Shown: positions 1 through 11,885 of the stretch, one piece after another
Numbering within the stretch: the stretch's first letter is position 1
Layout of the letters: the number at the start of each line of letters is the position of its first letter
DNA from: Monodelphis domestica
Lineage: Eukaryota; Chordata; Mammalia; Didelphimorphia; Didelphidae
NCBI RefSeq assembly: GCF_027887165.1
Contig: NC_077232.1
Span: 49,694,028 to 49,758,027 of the forward strand
Direction of reading: 5' to 3'
DNA length: 64,000 bases
The notes under the pieces: generated by a model
The model's database searches: none
What the model was told of the DNA's origin: nothing
Seen by the model: the letters and a program-made list of their open reading frames with translations, nothing else
Position numbers and translations under genes: made by a program

Positions 1-779
1 CTGGATTTTGTTCGGTAACTCAGAAGACAAGAAAGGAGCCAGGACACTGCCTCCCATGTTAAGATCAAACAGCCTTGTTGATGGGTGAGCCCCTGAGTGG
101 TTGCCTCAAGGAAAGGTTGGGATGAACCAAGTTTCCACCCTCTTAATGCAGAAATGAGACCAATTGTTGATAGAAAAAGGAAAGTATTCCCCCCCACACT
201 TCACATTCCTCCTGGGAGAGAAGGCAAAACAACAGCAACTCAGCCACCCCCTCTGGAAACCCTAATTAAGAATGTAAAAGTGACAATAGTTTTTTGAAAG
301 GATCCAAGACCCAAGCTCTTAAAAAGAGAAGGAGGTAGCAGCCAGGCTCTTAGTTCTAACATAAGTAAACACTACCACTAATGAACATCAGATTTGTAAT
401 TATCTTTCTGAACTAAGCAGGTGCCAAGGGCAGTAGTCTTACTGAAAGATTAGGATAATACTAAACTGCCCCCACCCCCAACCAAATATATATACACCTC
501 CAGCAGTAGTTAATCGTGTTGCAGCATAAAAACTTGGAAGTTGCTCCAAGGTCCCTTCTCCAGAGTGAGCCTAGGGACTACTGCACCCATCATGACCAGT
601 ATTTGCTCCAGGTACAGAATGTCCTAGTTTCAACTCTGTCATTCACTATGACTTATAGGTTAATTGGTTGAAAGACCATCTTCAGCTTGTCTTAGTGATT
701 CATGAGAAATCTGGTCAACCTTTGACAACCATGATAATGGGAAGCATAGTGAACCAAGTAAGGAAGAAAGGAGATCATA
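1..779. other. No recognised feature
   Basis: Non-coding sequence without a repeat I can name. Short open frames here have no recognisable protein. Confidence 0.5.
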
Positions 780-1494
780 ATGATCATTTTAATTATATAA
801 AAAAAATGTTAAGTCTTCACACAAATAAAATCAAGGAAGACAGAATAAGAAGAGAACCAACTTCGTCGGAAAAATAATTACATCAAATAGCATTGATAAA
901 GTCTGATGTTGAAAATGTACAAAGAATTGACACAAATGTATAATACCAAAAATCGTTCCCCAGTAGGGTCAATGTTCAAAGAATAGAAAACACATAATTT
1001 TCAAATGAAGAAATGTAGCCTTTTAATAGCCACATGAAGATATGAAACAAATCTCTAACTGAGAAATGTGAAATACTGTTTCACCTCACACCATGAAAAT
1101 TGTCAAGGGTAACAGAAAACAGGAACACCAGCACTGGAGGACTTATGGGAACACAGGCACACTAGGACACTACTTATTGGTAGAACTGTTCAGAGTTCCA
1201 CACTCTCTGAATATTGATTTGGAATTATGCCAAGAAAAGCGACTTAAGTGTTCTTTCCCTATGACTTAAAAATTCCATACTGGGCATATACTCCAAGGAG
1301 GTAAAAGACAGAAACAAAAGTCCAATATATAACAAAATACTCAATAAAGCCCCTCTTTGTGATAGCAAAAACGAACAAGCAAACAACTATAAATAAGTAG
1401 GTATTGATCTATCAGGATGTGACTGAAAAAAAAAATACAACAAACTGTGGCATGTGAATTCATGGAATATTGTTTGCAGTAAGGAATTCAGAGA
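780..1494 (+). mobile_element. Old L1 ORF2 C-terminal fragment, part 1
   Basis: Reads like the marsupial L1 ORF2 end: ...CCCCAGTAGGGTCAATG..., then CACTGGAGGACTTATGGG and the CTGGGCATATACTCC region, with many stops and indels. It is interrupted by a MIR-type SINE at 1495-1682 and resumes after it. Confidence 0.7.
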
Positions 1495-1682
1495 GACTTG
1501 GGCATAGCCCAATGGAAAGAGTGATAGATTTGGAATGAGGAGACTTGAGATCTCATGCCAGCTCTTCTACTTATTACTGGTGTAACCTTGAAAGAGTTAT
1601 TTAGCTTCTGGGTTTGTGTTTTCTTATCTGGAAACAGAGAGGACTAACCTAGATTACCCTTTCAGCTCCAATGATCCAATGA
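1495..1682 (+). mobile_element. MIR/CORE-SINE nested in L1
   Basis: A tRNA-like head (TAGCCCAATGGAAAGAGTG) and a core (TCATGCCAGCTCTTCTACTT...GTGTAACCTTGAA...TTATCTGG) split an L1 copy whose two halves are colinear, so the SINE landed later. Confidence 0.65.
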
Positions 1683-1890
1683 TCTGGATGAACCAGTTCA
1701 GTGTGAAATAAGCAGAACCAAGAGAACAATATACACAATGATCACAATGCTATAAATAAACAGAGCACTGAAAACAAGTTGAATTGAGAACAATTAAAAA
1801 AACAGAGAAGATTCCAGAGAACAGTAGATGAAACACAACTCCTCTCATCTCATGGCATAGAGGTGGAAAGGATACTAGAACCAATTATTG
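1683..1890 (+). mobile_element. Old L1 fragment, part 2 (3' region)
   Basis: Continues the L1 reading: GTGTGAAATAAGCAGAACCA then AGAGAACAATATACACAATG, the L1 ORF2 C-terminal and 3' UTR boundary seen in the other copies in this window. Confidence 0.65.
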
Positions 1891-2034
1891 TGTGCCTTGT
1901 CAGCTGTGGGTCTTGTAGAGGTTGTTTCTGCTTAATTCTTTTTCTTTGGCACAAGTGAAGGTTCTGTCTGGTTGGGATAAGGGGAGTAAAATGATTTTTA
2001 TAAGAGCAAAGGGGATCAGAAAAACATACTTTAA

Positions 2035-2226
2035 GAGAGAGGAAGATGGAGAGGGAGAGGAAAAAAGGGAACAAGGAGAGAGAATGAGAGAAGGGAGGAA
2101 TAGAAGTAGAGGAAGAAAGTGAAAGAAGAGGAGGGAGGGAGAAAAAGATGGGGGGAGAGAGGAACAGAGAGACAGACAGACAGAGAGACAGAAAGAGAGA
2201 GAGAGAGACAGAGAGACAGAAAGGCA
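2035..2226 (+). repeat. GA-rich low-complexity tract
   Basis: Purine-only GAGAGG/GACAGA runs that grade into (GACA)n and (GAGA)n near 2160-2222. The open frames on both strands here are compositional. Confidence 0.9.
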
Positions 2227-2734
2227 GTTCAGATCAGCATAAGCCATAGAAAAATAAGGAAGTGATTACAAATGGATAGCATAAGACTCTCTACTAAAAA
2301 ATTTTTCTTTATGTGAAGGAAAGAAAATGAAATTAAGTGGATGTGGATATGTGTGTGTGAGAGAGAGAACAGTTGTTTGAGCAGAATCAAACTAATGTGC
2401 ATAAAGGTATGCCAACACTGCTGAACCTACACACCTGAAAAGATGCCTCACAGTCTTAGCCAAAAGAGGGGGGCCTTGATGGGAAAACTAGATCCAACTT
2501 AAATGATAAATGACTGAGAGGTTTTGTTGGGTTTTTTTCCCCTAGGATGACAGATGTTTGTTATAAACATTTCGTCCAACACTATCATCTTATGTAAGAA
2601 AGCCTGTGGATGGTTGTGAACTAGAAGAATAAGCAGGACAGGGTTGTGAAGTGGTATAAGTCTATCCCAGCTCATCTTGGACTCCTCCTTTCTTGCTTCA
2701 TAAGCCTGCCCTGCCCCTTCCCAGATACCTACCA
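2227..2734. other. No recognised feature
   Basis: Unremarkable non-coding sequence with a short (GT)(GA) run near 2350-2368. Confidence 0.45.
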
Positions 2735-2925
2735 TAATCATATTTTCCTGTGCCTATTCAGGTCCAGCAATTAATCCATACTTTGACCCTCCTTAGACAT
2801 CATCCCATCCTCTGGTTGAATGTAAGATCCTAAAAGATGGAAGCCTTTGTTTTTTTTCTTTGTATGTCCAGTGCCTGGCATGGAGTATGTGTTTAATAAA
2901 AATTTGTAGATTGATTAATTGATTC
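2735..2925 (+). mobile_element. L2 3' end
   Basis: Contains the L2 tail pattern: GTTGAATGTAAGATCC, TTTGTATGTCCAGTGCCTGGCA, GTTTAATAAA, then GATTGATTAATTGATT. Confidence 0.7.
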
Positions 2926-2949
2926 AATACCAAAAATTCCCCTTCTTCA

Positions 2950-3990
2950 TTCTCTCTTTTCACTAGCTTTTCCTGACATTTCTCTCTCGGATATCCTCCT
3001 ACCTGTCAGACTATACTATCTCAGTCTCCTATACTAGATCTTCACACATGTCATGCCTAGGTGTCATGGGAGTACCCCAAGCCTTTTTCTCTTTTCCCTC
3101 TATGCTATTTGCTTGGCAACCTCATTAGCTCCCATTGATTTTATTATCATCTTAATGCAGATGATTCTCAGATCTATTTGTCTAACCCTACTATCTCTTC
3201 TGCCTTCCATTCTTGTGTCTCCAACTGTTAAATAGATAAATCAAACTAGATGTCCTGTAGACATCTTAAACTCAGCATGTCCAAAACCGAACCCATTACC
3301 TTTTCCCCCAAACCCTTCTCTCTTCTTAACCTCTCTATTATTGTTGAAGGGACCACCATCCTGTAAGACAACCATACTCAAAACCTAAATGCCATTCTTG
3401 ACTCTTCATTCTCTCTCAATCCCCATTACCAATCTGTTGCCAAGTTCTTTTATTTCTAAACCCTCTTATCCTCCTTTCATTCTGCCATCCCCCTTGTGCA
3501 GACCCTCATCACCTCACATCTGGACTATTACAATAGCCAGACAGTGGCTCAGCCTGCCTCAAAGTCTCTCCTTATTCCAATCCATTGTCCACTAAGCTGT
3601 CAAATAGAGCTTTCTTAAAAGTACACATCACATACACCTCCCATTCAATAAACTCTTATGGCTACCTATTACCTCCAGAATGAAATATAAGACCCCTGAC
3701 TTTTAAAGACCTTTAATACATGACCTTTTCCTATCCCTCCACCTCCCATGCATACTCTGTGATCCAGTGACACTGGTGTCCTTGGTGTTCCTTGAACAGG
3801 GCATTCCATCTCCCATTCCTAGGACTCTGTCCTTCATCATTGTCATCTCCTTATTTCCTTGAATTCCTTCAAGTTTCATCTAAAATTCCATCTTCAAGAA
3901 GCCATTCCCACTCTCCATAAATCTAGTGCCTTCCCTCTGTTAATTATTATTAATTCATCCTGTCTACATAGTTATTCCTTCCACACTAAG
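2950..3990 (+). mobile_element. L2 (CR1-clade) ORF2 C-terminal region
   Basis: A long degenerate stretch matching the L2 reverse transcriptase end: GCAGATGATTCTCAGATCTA (the YADDTQIY region), CATGTCCAAAACCGAACCC, TCACATCTGGACTATTACAA (SHLDYYN), and TTTCATCTAAAATTCCATCTT near the 3' end. Stops in all frames; a relic. Confidence 0.8.
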
Positions 3991-4300
3991 GGGATAAGAG
4001 GTAGGATACTCTAGAGATCTGGAAAATCCCTGTAAAACATTTTTGGCTCTCCCTTCATAGCAGAGAAGTCCACATTTTTTTTCTTTTTCTTTTAAGGGAT
4101 ATTTACAGTACCTCATTGTGAATTTGGGGTTAAATATGCATTTCTGAGTTTCTTAACTTTTTCTGTGTCATCTGCAACTTCATCAAAAGGAGTCGGTCTT
4201 TGTCTAGTCCAGAAGAATCCCCTCTAGTTTGGGAATAACAGTGGGTTGGGGGGGGGGGAGCTGGTGATAAAATATTCTAGGTTTTCAAAGGAATTAGTTA
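3991..4300. other. No recognised feature
   Basis: AT-rich, with a G run near 4247-4258. No repeat identified. Confidence 0.4.
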
Positions 4301-4314
4301 AAATAAACTAAACA

Positions 4315-4525
4315 GGGGACAACTAGGTGGCTCAGTGGATAGAGAGTCAGGACTAGAGAGGGGAAGTCTTAGGTCCAAATCTGACCTCAGACACTTCCTA
4401 GTTATGTGGCCCTGGGCAAGACACTTAACTCCCATTGCCTAACCCTTACCACTGTTCTACAATGGAACCAATACACTGTATTGATTCTAAGATGGAAGGC
4501 AAGGGTTTAAAAATGTTTTTTTTTT
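4315..4525 (+). mobile_element. Marsupial SINE1-type element
   Basis: Full-length head GGGGACAACTAGGTGGCTCA to tail AAGGGTTTAAAAATG. It is bracketed by imperfect 14-bp direct repeats, AAATAAACTAAACA (4301-4314) and AAATAAGCTAAGCA (4526-4539). Confidence 0.9.
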
Positions 4526-4584
4526 AAATAAGCTAAGCAACTGCCTGAGAAAGGAAGCTAATTTTTTTTTTTAATGACAACATA

Positions 4585-4745
4585 TAGTAAAAAGACCCTA
4601 GTTCTGGAGTCAGAGGACCAGGGCTCAGATTCCCACTCTACCACTTGTTTCATTGGGCAAGTCATTAACCTCTGTGAGCCTCTATTTCTTCATCGAAGGG
4701 GTTAGGTTAGATGATGGCTAAAATGCTTTCGGTATTCAAAAGCCT
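4585..4745 (+). mobile_element. MIR-type SINE
   Basis: GTTCTGGAGTCAGAGGACCA...CCACTTGTTTCATTGGGCAAG...CCTCTGTGAGCCTCTATTTC: the MIR core and middle region. Confidence 0.75.
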
Positions 4746-4834
4746 GGTCACTTAACAGCTGATGATGCCTTGATGTGTCTCTCATTTCTGGAGGTATTAA
4801 TATGACATGAAATACTTTGATTGAAAGGAATCAA

Positions 4835-5065
4835 GCCCTGGAGGTTACAAGATCTTAGGCTGAGAGCTAGAAGGATCCTTGGAAGTATTTAAATCAACAC
4901 CCTCACCTTACCTATGAGGAAACTGAGACCCACAAAGGTTAAATAGCTTTGCCAGGATCTATATATGTACTTAATACACAGGAGTCAATAGAAAAGTTGT
5001 GATTTAAACTTAGATCTTCTGGCTCCAAATCTAGGACTCTTGCCACTATACCACACATTGCCTCT
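4835..5065 (-). mobile_element. MIR-type SINE, antisense
   Basis: CCTATGAGGAAACTGAGACCC, then GTTAAATAGCTTTGCC and a head-like CTCTTGCCACTATACC: the complement of the MIR middle and head. Confidence 0.7.
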
Positions 5066-5238
5066 TGTGAAATTTCAGGAACTTTTGAGAAGCCAAGGAG
5101 CAAGACTTCTTAGGAAGGTAATCTTTCAGCAAGACCTTTCAAATCTATTTACATGTTGTATAACCCTATTAAGTGCCTGGAGGACAAGGAATGGTTTTAT
5201 TTTTGTCCTTTTTGTTTTTGTTTGGTTGGTTTTGCCTT

Positions 5239-5446
5239 TATAAGTAACTAGGTAACTGGAGAGCTCTGTAGATGGAGTCAGGCTTGGATACAGGAGATTT
5301 GGGGTTCAAATCTGGCCTCAGACACTTCCTACCTATGTGACCTCAGGCAAGTCACTTAGCCCCAATTCCCTAGCCTTTACTGCTTTTCTGCTCTGGAACC
5401 AATACTTAATATTAATTCTAAGACAGAAGATAAGAATTTTTTTTTA
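5239..5446 (+). mobile_element. Marsupial SINE1-type element
   Basis: AGTAACTAGGTAACTGGAG...GGTTCAAATCTGGCCTCAGA...GGAACCAATACTTAATATTA...AAGAATTTTTT. Diverged, so an older copy. Confidence 0.85.
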
Positions 5447-5454
5447 AATAAAAG

Positions 5455-5800
5455 GAAATTAGGTAGCACTATGAATGGAATACTGGACCTGGAATCAGGA
5501 AGACTCCTTGAAGTCCTATTGAATTAAAGTCTAGCTTTGGACAATACTAGTTGTATGACACGGGCAAGACTTAGATTCTGCCTATCTCAGTTTCTTCACT
5601 GTAAAATGGGGATAACAATAGCACCTACTTCTCAGGGTTGTGAGGGTGAAATGAGTAGAGTTCTATAAACCTTAAAGCATATATAAATGCTAAATATCAT
5701 TATTACCATTCATAGAATAATAGAATTCTAATTCTAATTAGTTCTAATGCTAATTAGCACTAATAGAATTCCTAACACATAGTAGGCATTTATAAAATGC
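5455..5800 (+). mobile_element. MIR-type SINE
   Basis: CTGGACCTGGAATCAGGAAG, then CTCAGTTTCTTCACTGTAAA, ATGGGGATAACAATAGCACC, and a tail with CACATAGTAGGCATTTATAA. Confidence 0.75.
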
Positions 5801-6339
5801 CTATCAGATTGTGAGTTTAAAAAATCATAAAGCCTTAGCCCACCTATAAGGCTATATACCCCTTATCTTAGACATCAGCAGTAACAAATCTCTATGAGTT
5901 CTACCAGGAAAAATATATAGTGGAAAAAAATTCTATGTTTAGCAACAGTTAGGAAATAGTATTATACATGATACTCCTGAATGAGAAATCTTCAGGTCAA
6001 GTTTAATGAGGAAGTAGTGAATTAAGTCAGTACCAAAAATCTGTAAAAATGCTCTTAATGATTTTTACTACTTGTTTCCTTTAATAATGGAATCCTAATA
6101 AGCAGGTCGATGCTAAATTAATATCATGGAACCATTTTCAAAAGGAGAATGTAACATAATAGTATCCCACCCACTCCAAGCTTAAAGTTGCACTCTGATT
6201 TGCATTCTGTTTCCTAATAGAATATCATCTGTCGGAAGGAAATCATTAAGCCAGAGCATGAAGCTTGCCAAAGAAATACAACAAGGAAAAAATTCACATT
6301 TAACAACTTCCCCCAAAAGGGGTTTACAGGCTCAAAGGA
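5801..6339. other. No recognised feature
   Basis: AT-rich non-coding sequence; no repeat that I can name. Confidence 0.4.
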
Positions 6340-6510
6340 GAGGCAAGCGTGAGGGATCTCATATCAAAGATACTGAGTTCAAATCCCAGCTCTGCTACTA
6401 ACTAGCTATGTAAGTTTAGACAAGCCCTTTCACCTGTGTTTCTTCAACTATAAAATAAGGTGGTTGGATTAGATTATCTAGGACCCATCCCAGTTTTAAA
6501 TCTATGAGTC
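6340..6510 (+). mobile_element. MIR-type SINE
   Basis: GAGTTCAAATCCCAGCTCTG, CTACTAACTAGCTATGTAAG, then CACCTGTGTTTCTTCAACTA. Confidence 0.7.
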
Positions 6511-6734
6511 TATCAATGTAGATCTGGCATCTATGTGGACGTCAGCCTTTTCCATGATTTAGTATATAACTTGTGTAACTCTGTATAGCAAAATAATCAG
6601 GTATATTTTCTATTGTTTTTGAGGGGATGGTTACTACCCTTACTTAGACACTATGAGCACTAAAGAACATGATGATGTCTTAGAATCTGATTGTAAATTC
6701 CAGGAGTGGAAAAGGCAGAGGCAAAGGAAATGTT

Positions 6735-6820
6735 ATATATTCAGTTCACTTACATTCAACAAACATTTACCAAACTCCTGCTTTTCACAAAGCACTGTGT
6801 TAGGCACTGACTTTTCACGT
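6735..6820 (-). mobile_element. L2 3' tail fragment, antisense
   Basis: CATTCAACAAACATTTACCA...AAGCACTGTGTTAGGCACTG is the complement of the L2 tail (CAGTGCCTGGCACATAGTAGG...AATAAATGTTTG). Confidence 0.6.
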
Positions 6821-7449
6821 GGAGCAACTTAATGATGAAAGGGATAGAAAAGAAGTACTTTTGAGTAAAGAAAAATAATCAAATGAACTAGAAAAGAATA
6901 TAAGCTATTGCCTCTTTTTTAGATCAACTGTGTAATTCTTAAAAGGGGTATGGAAAGAACTTTGGTTTAATAAAAACTGCTAAAATATATTTATAAAGAA
7001 ACATAGTTGTCATATAGAATTTGAGCAGTTTGGGACAGAAAATTAACTGTGGAATAAATATAAAAGCTTAAGTTGCCTTGTAAAATATGTAGAGTGATTA
7101 TATAGGTGTTATATGCCTTGTTTATATGCAAATAGCTTAATGGTTTAAAGGGACAGAGAAAAAACTGTTATTAATTAAAATTTTGTAAAATGTGAATATG
7201 AAGAAATATCATTTTCAAGGGCAGAAACACAAATGAAAGACTATTTTGAAAACTGATTAAAAACTAGACCTGTAATACATTATGGTCCCTCAGCTTATCT
7301 GCAAGCAACTCTTTTAAGACATAGAGTAAAAAAAATGTTAATGAAAAATCATATGATAAAATAAGAACTATTGATTTCATGGGGGAAACTGTGTGAGTTT
7401 TTATCTCATAAGTATAAGTTCTTAGTTAAATCACTGAAAAGAATAAAAA
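6821..7449. other. AT-rich non-coding stretch, no recognised feature
   Basis: No named repeat and no coding pattern. Confidence 0.4.
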
Positions 7450-8340
7450 TGTGAGAAATTCTGGTAAGAGAGGAAAGGTGTAATATAGCAGTCAAAAAAT
7501 GCAGCTCTGTCAGAGCTGTTTGAAAAAGTCAGCTGGGAAAAATCAGCAGCAGGAGCAGGAGGATGCTAAGAAGGCATTGGGTGCTAGTTCCTGATTGGTG
7601 ACATAAAGATTTAAGCTCATAGCAAGAGCTTGCCCTTCAAGGTCAGCTAGAGCTCAAAAGAGGTGAAGCCCCTCAATAGTGCCCTCTGCAATCTGTTTAC
7701 CTCTCTAGTTAGCAAAGGAAAAGCAGAAAGGGGAAAGATAGGTTTTACTGCTGTTTTGCTGCATAGGAAGAAATACTCTGGTCTAATTGAGCTATACAGA
7801 ATCCTGGTGAGTAAAGAGCTGGCTAAACTGGTTGCCTTGACCCAAAACTCAGTCTTAGCTGTTTTGCCATGAGTTCTTTTTGCTATGACCTGATAGGACA
7901 GTGCAACATCCTAGTAGGTAAATAGCTAGCTGAGCCTGAGTTCTCTGGGAGCTGCTACCTGAATTAACACTTTTCCAGTGCCCTTTTAAGGATGATTATA
8001 AAAGAACTTGTAAATGGGTCATTTGTTTAAATAGAAAGAAAGAGGATTTTCCTTGCTGGAGAAGCAAGAATCAAGACAAATAGTTATCCTCTAACTAAAA
8101 GTTAACTAAAAGTAAACATTTAATCATTAACATTTATTAATATTAAAAAATAGTTGTCAGCTTCATCTGGTGCAGATGTTCTTGAACAAACCAATCACAT
8201 CCAAGGCCAAAATCCAGAGTTGTGAGTTCACCTGAACCAATGGGTTTTCCTCCCTCATGTGTTCTCTGCTAGTTTCTTTAAGTGTGTACCTACTCTTCCC
8301 CATAGATTCTGATTGCTCTGATAGGACAGTTGTATTCGTA
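7450..8340 (+). other. Unassigned segment, possibly LTR-derived
   Basis: Contains a CCAAT-like GATTGGTGACATAAAGATTT at about 7594 and later ATTATAAAAGAAC, an arrangement seen in retroviral LTR promoters. TG/CA ends and a target duplication were not found. The LTR reading is only a guess. Confidence 0.2.
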
Positions 8341-8402
8341 TATATACACATCTGGGTAAAATATAATACATAGTATATATATATGTAAGTATATACATAT
8401 AT

Positions 8403-8556
8403 ACTGGGATATATACACATATAGTATATATATATATACGTGTGTACATATATGTTATAATCTATTCATTATTTATGGATTTGCTTTATAATGGAAGTAA
8501 CTGTAATGTTGTTACTATTTCTTTGCCTTATTGCTAAATAAATGGTTATGTTTAAG

Positions 8557-8632
<76 letters not shown>

Positions 8633-8780
8633 TGGGATATATACACATATAGTATATATACATGTGTGCACATATATGTCATTATCTATTCATTATTTAT
8701 GGATTTGCTTTATAATGGAAGTAACTGTAATGTTGTTACTATTTCTTTGCCTTATTACTAAATAAATGGTTATGTTTAAG

Positions 8781-8826
<46 letters not shown>

Positions 8827-9318
8827 TAGGATATATACACATATAGTATATATACATGTGTGCACATATATGTCATTATCTATTCATTATTTATGGATTT
8901 GCTTTATAATGGAAGTAACTGTAATGTTGTTACTATTTCTTTGCCTTATTGCTAAATAAATGGTTATGTTTAAGAATTATATATATATATATATATATAT
9001 ACTGGGATATATACACATATAGTATATATACATGTGTGCACATATATGTCATTATCTATTCATTATTTATGGATTTGCTTTATAATGGAAGTAACTGTAA
9101 TGTTGTTACTATTTCTTTGCCTTATTGCTAAATAAATGGTTATGTTTAAGAATTTTATATATATATACTGGATATATACACATATAGTATATATACACAT
9201 GTGTGCACATATATGTCATAATCTATTCATTATTTATGGATTTGCTTTATAATGGAAGTAACTGTAATGCTGTTACTATTTCTTTGCCTTATTGCTAAGT
9301 AAACGGTTATGTTTAAGA
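8403..9318. repeat. Tandem array, five copies of a ~150-160-bp unit spaced by (AT)n
   Basis: Units start with ACTGG(G)ATATATACACATAT at 8403, 8631, 8825, 9001 and 9167. Each ends with AAATAAATGGTTATGTTTAAG (AAGTAAACGG in the last). Shared internal landmarks are TATTCATTATTTATGG and GTAACTGTAATG. Between units lie (AT)n runs of about 68, 39, 21 and 10 bp. Repeated open frames of IYIYIY across it are artefacts. Confidence 0.95.
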
Positions 9319-10317
9319 TGTGTCATCATTCTGCATAGCTGGTTGTGTAAAGGAAAGAGCATCACATGGGCCATGAAAGCTAAAGAGGTAAATAGGAAGA
9401 ATATATTCTTCTATAAACCCTAGAATCTTGGGAGAGTTTCAGTATAAACTCATAGTGATGGTCCTCTTCTGGGAACTCACGCCTGGCAGATGAAGGCAGG
9501 TTGGAGTGAATGAACCAGTCCAGAGAGTGAACAAAGGACCAGACATCCTCTGGGAGAGGTCCAGGTACCACAATGTGGGTAGCTATCTCAGACACCCCTG
9601 AGGACGCTGAACAAATATAATCCAGCCTCTCTTCTAAGGGAGAGGGACGGGGTTATTGCCCTTCTGTCAAATCAGCAGCATGACTATGACTCTTATATGA
9701 CATCTAGAGCAAAGTTGAGCTGAGCTCGCCCATGGACCTTGCCACAATTCACTATATAATCTTGGTTCCTTACTCTAATTTTAATTGTGCTCAGAGCAAT
9801 AGATATGGTCACCTTTTTTTGTTTTGTGTTCCTTTTACTGGTTATAGTTATCTATATAGTCCTTACAAGATGGATGTTCGTAGCCTTGGTGACACTGACA
9901 TGAGTTCAAGGAGTTGGGAAATCCTGGATCCTCAGTGGGTACCAACTGCACATTGAGATGAGCCTTCACATCTATTCCAACACTTTCTGGAGAAGATGAC
10001 TCCTTGCCACCAGCTAAGACCAATCCAGGTCTGGCTTACCAAAAAGACATGAACCTACAGGGAACTTTTTGGAATCTGTGGAGCTGAGGTAACATGTGAA
10101 GCACTCAGCACAGTGTCTGTCATGGAATAGGTGCTGTATAAATATTTATTCCTTTCCCTTCTCCCTAAAATACATCATTTTCTTCCCTTCCCCCTAAATA
10201 CCTAGTTAGCACAAGGTAATCTCTCTTTTTTTTTTACTTCCTTCTTTTTATTGTTGTTGAGAGAGAACTATGCCATAACTGACTTGGGTTCATTTTGAAA
10301 ATCATATAAGGAATGTG
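9319..10317. other. Mostly unassigned; short L2/MIR tail near 10090-10150
   Basis: The only repeat-like piece is CAGCACAGTGTCTGTCATGG...TATAAATATTTATTC. Open frames here, for example 71 codons on the minus strand ending at 9380, match nothing I know. Confidence 0.4.
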
Positions 10318-10478
10318 ACCCTGGGCAAGTCATTTACCCTATTTGTCTCAGCTCCTCACATGCAAAATGAACTGGAGAAGAAAGTGGCAAACCACTCCAG
10401 TGTCTTTACCAAGAAAACCCCAGGTGGAATCACAAGGAGTTGGACATGACTGAAAAACGACTGGACAACAACAAACCC
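10318..10478 (+). mobile_element. SINE with RTE-type 3' tail
   Basis: GTGACCCTGGGCAAGTCATT is followed by GGCAAACCACTCCAGTGTCT, AAGAAAACCCCAGGTGG and GTTGGACATGACTGAAAAAC. This tail is shared with RTE/BovB-type LINEs, unlike the other SINEs in this window. Confidence 0.75.
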
Positions 10479-11324
10479 AGAAAACATAAATCCTCTAAAC
10501 TATGGAACGTACAAAACTCATGCTATCTAGAGAACACAAGAAAGACCCCCAGACCATTTCCCATTTCCATTGTTCTTCTCATAGCAAACCTAGGGGAAGC
10601 CATGGAGGAGCATCCCATTGGATAGAGAGTCACGGAGGGGTGGCAATCTGTTTTGCCAAAAGGAACACCCACAGAAATAAGATTCACTGGAGTTTTAGAT
10701 TGTTGGAGTCTGGCCCAGCCTTCAGTGCCTAAGTTAAACTGAATCTCAGGACGTGCTCTTTGGGATGTGGACAGTCCCAATGCTTTAGCCTCTCCAACCT
10801 TCGTCGCTTCCTTCCTCTGGCCGTTCCTTGGACTCATAGAACTCCCCAGAATAGCACTGTCGCCCAGCTCATGTGACAGGCCCTATCATTCCATAATGAG
10901 AATTCTGAGCAGCAGAAATGGAACAGAGCCCATCTGCTGGCCTGCTCCCACACTCACAGAAACAAATTCCTCATTCATTGTGTCGTTTAGTCCCTCATGA
11001 TGCATGCGACATGACACAGCCCAGATTGTGGAATATACGCAAAAACCAATCTGTGTTTGCAAAATGAATCATGGAACACAGTCTCTGATGGATGATAGCA
11101 ACTTTCAGAACTCTCAGCTCAGGAAAGGAAACTGGGCCAACGATCAGCTGAACGTATGGGCGATAAATCCTTAATGGCTGATTCATGGCTAGAAAAAATG
11201 TCTAGACCATTCATATTGGAGATTATTAAAGTGATCAGACCCAGCCTTGAAATGTGTCTAAATATTTTTTAGGTTTAGTTTAGGTCAGGTAGAACTCTTA
11301 ATTAATAATAACTTGGAGTCAAGG
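10479..11324. other. Repeat-free island, function unknown
   Basis: About 0.8 kb of balanced base composition with scattered CpGs and no SINE, LINE or LTR signature. Open frames up to 104 codons lack recognisable domains. A conserved non-coding element is possible. Confidence 0.35.
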
Positions 11325-11500
11325 GCACTAAGGTAGCACAGTAGATAGAGTGCCAGGCCTAGATTTGGGAGGGCCTGGGTTCAAATGTGGCTTCAGACAC
11401 TTTCTAGATGTGTGACCCTGGGAAAATCACTTAACCCTGTTTGCCTAGCCCTTGCCCTTCTGTCTTAGAGTTATTACTAAAATAGAAAGGTTTTAAAAAT
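11325..11500 (+). mobile_element. Marsupial SINE1-type element
   Basis: GGGCACTAAGGTAGCACAGT...GGTTCAAATGTGGCTTCAGA...TTTGCCTAGCCCTTGCCCTT, with an (AAT)n tail. Confidence 0.85.
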
Positions 11501-11509
11501 AATAATAAT

Positions 11510-11720
11510 CATTTGGAGGTAGTGTTACCAAGTCTATATAGCAGAGATTCTGGAGTTAGAAAGCTGGGGGCTCAAAACCCACCTCTTATACTTACTACTT
11601 GTGTGAAGTTGAGTCATTTAAATTCTCCTGGACTTGGTTTCTGCATCTATAAACTGAAAGATGGGAGGACTAGATAGCTCCAGGCTCCAGGGGTTCCTCC
11701 CAGCTCTAGATCTATAAACC
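11510..11720 (+). mobile_element. MIR-type SINE
   Basis: GATTCTGGAGTTAGAAAGC...CTTACTACTTGTGTGAAGTT...CTGCATCTATAAACTGAAAG. Confidence 0.65.
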
Positions 11721-11744
11721 CACATTTATATGGTTCTTTAAGCA

Positions 11745-11885
11745 CTTTTTAAAAACTCTTTCCTTCCATCTTAGAATCAACACAGTGTATTGGCTCCAAG
11801 GAAGAAAGTGGTAAGGATAATGGGGGTTAAGTGACTTTCCCAGGACTTGAATTCAGGTCTTCTATACATTGCACTACCAGCTGCC
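11745..11885 (-). mobile_element. Marsupial SINE1-type element, antisense, internally shortened
   Basis: CTTTCCTTCCATCTTAGAAT, CACAGTGTATTGGCTCCAAG, TGGGGGTTAAGTGACTTTCC. Part of the middle is missing. Confidence 0.8.

Noticed and set aside
4315..4390. tRNA-like sequences at SINE heads (here and in the other SINE copies)
   Set aside because: They are the degenerate tRNA-derived 5' parts of SINEs with box-like motifs, not intact tRNA genes; no cloverleaf with an acceptor stem was evident.
8403..9318. Possible CRISPR-like array
   Set aside because: Units are ~150-160 bp with (AT)n between them, not 25-40-bp repeats with unique spacers, and the genome is vertebrate.
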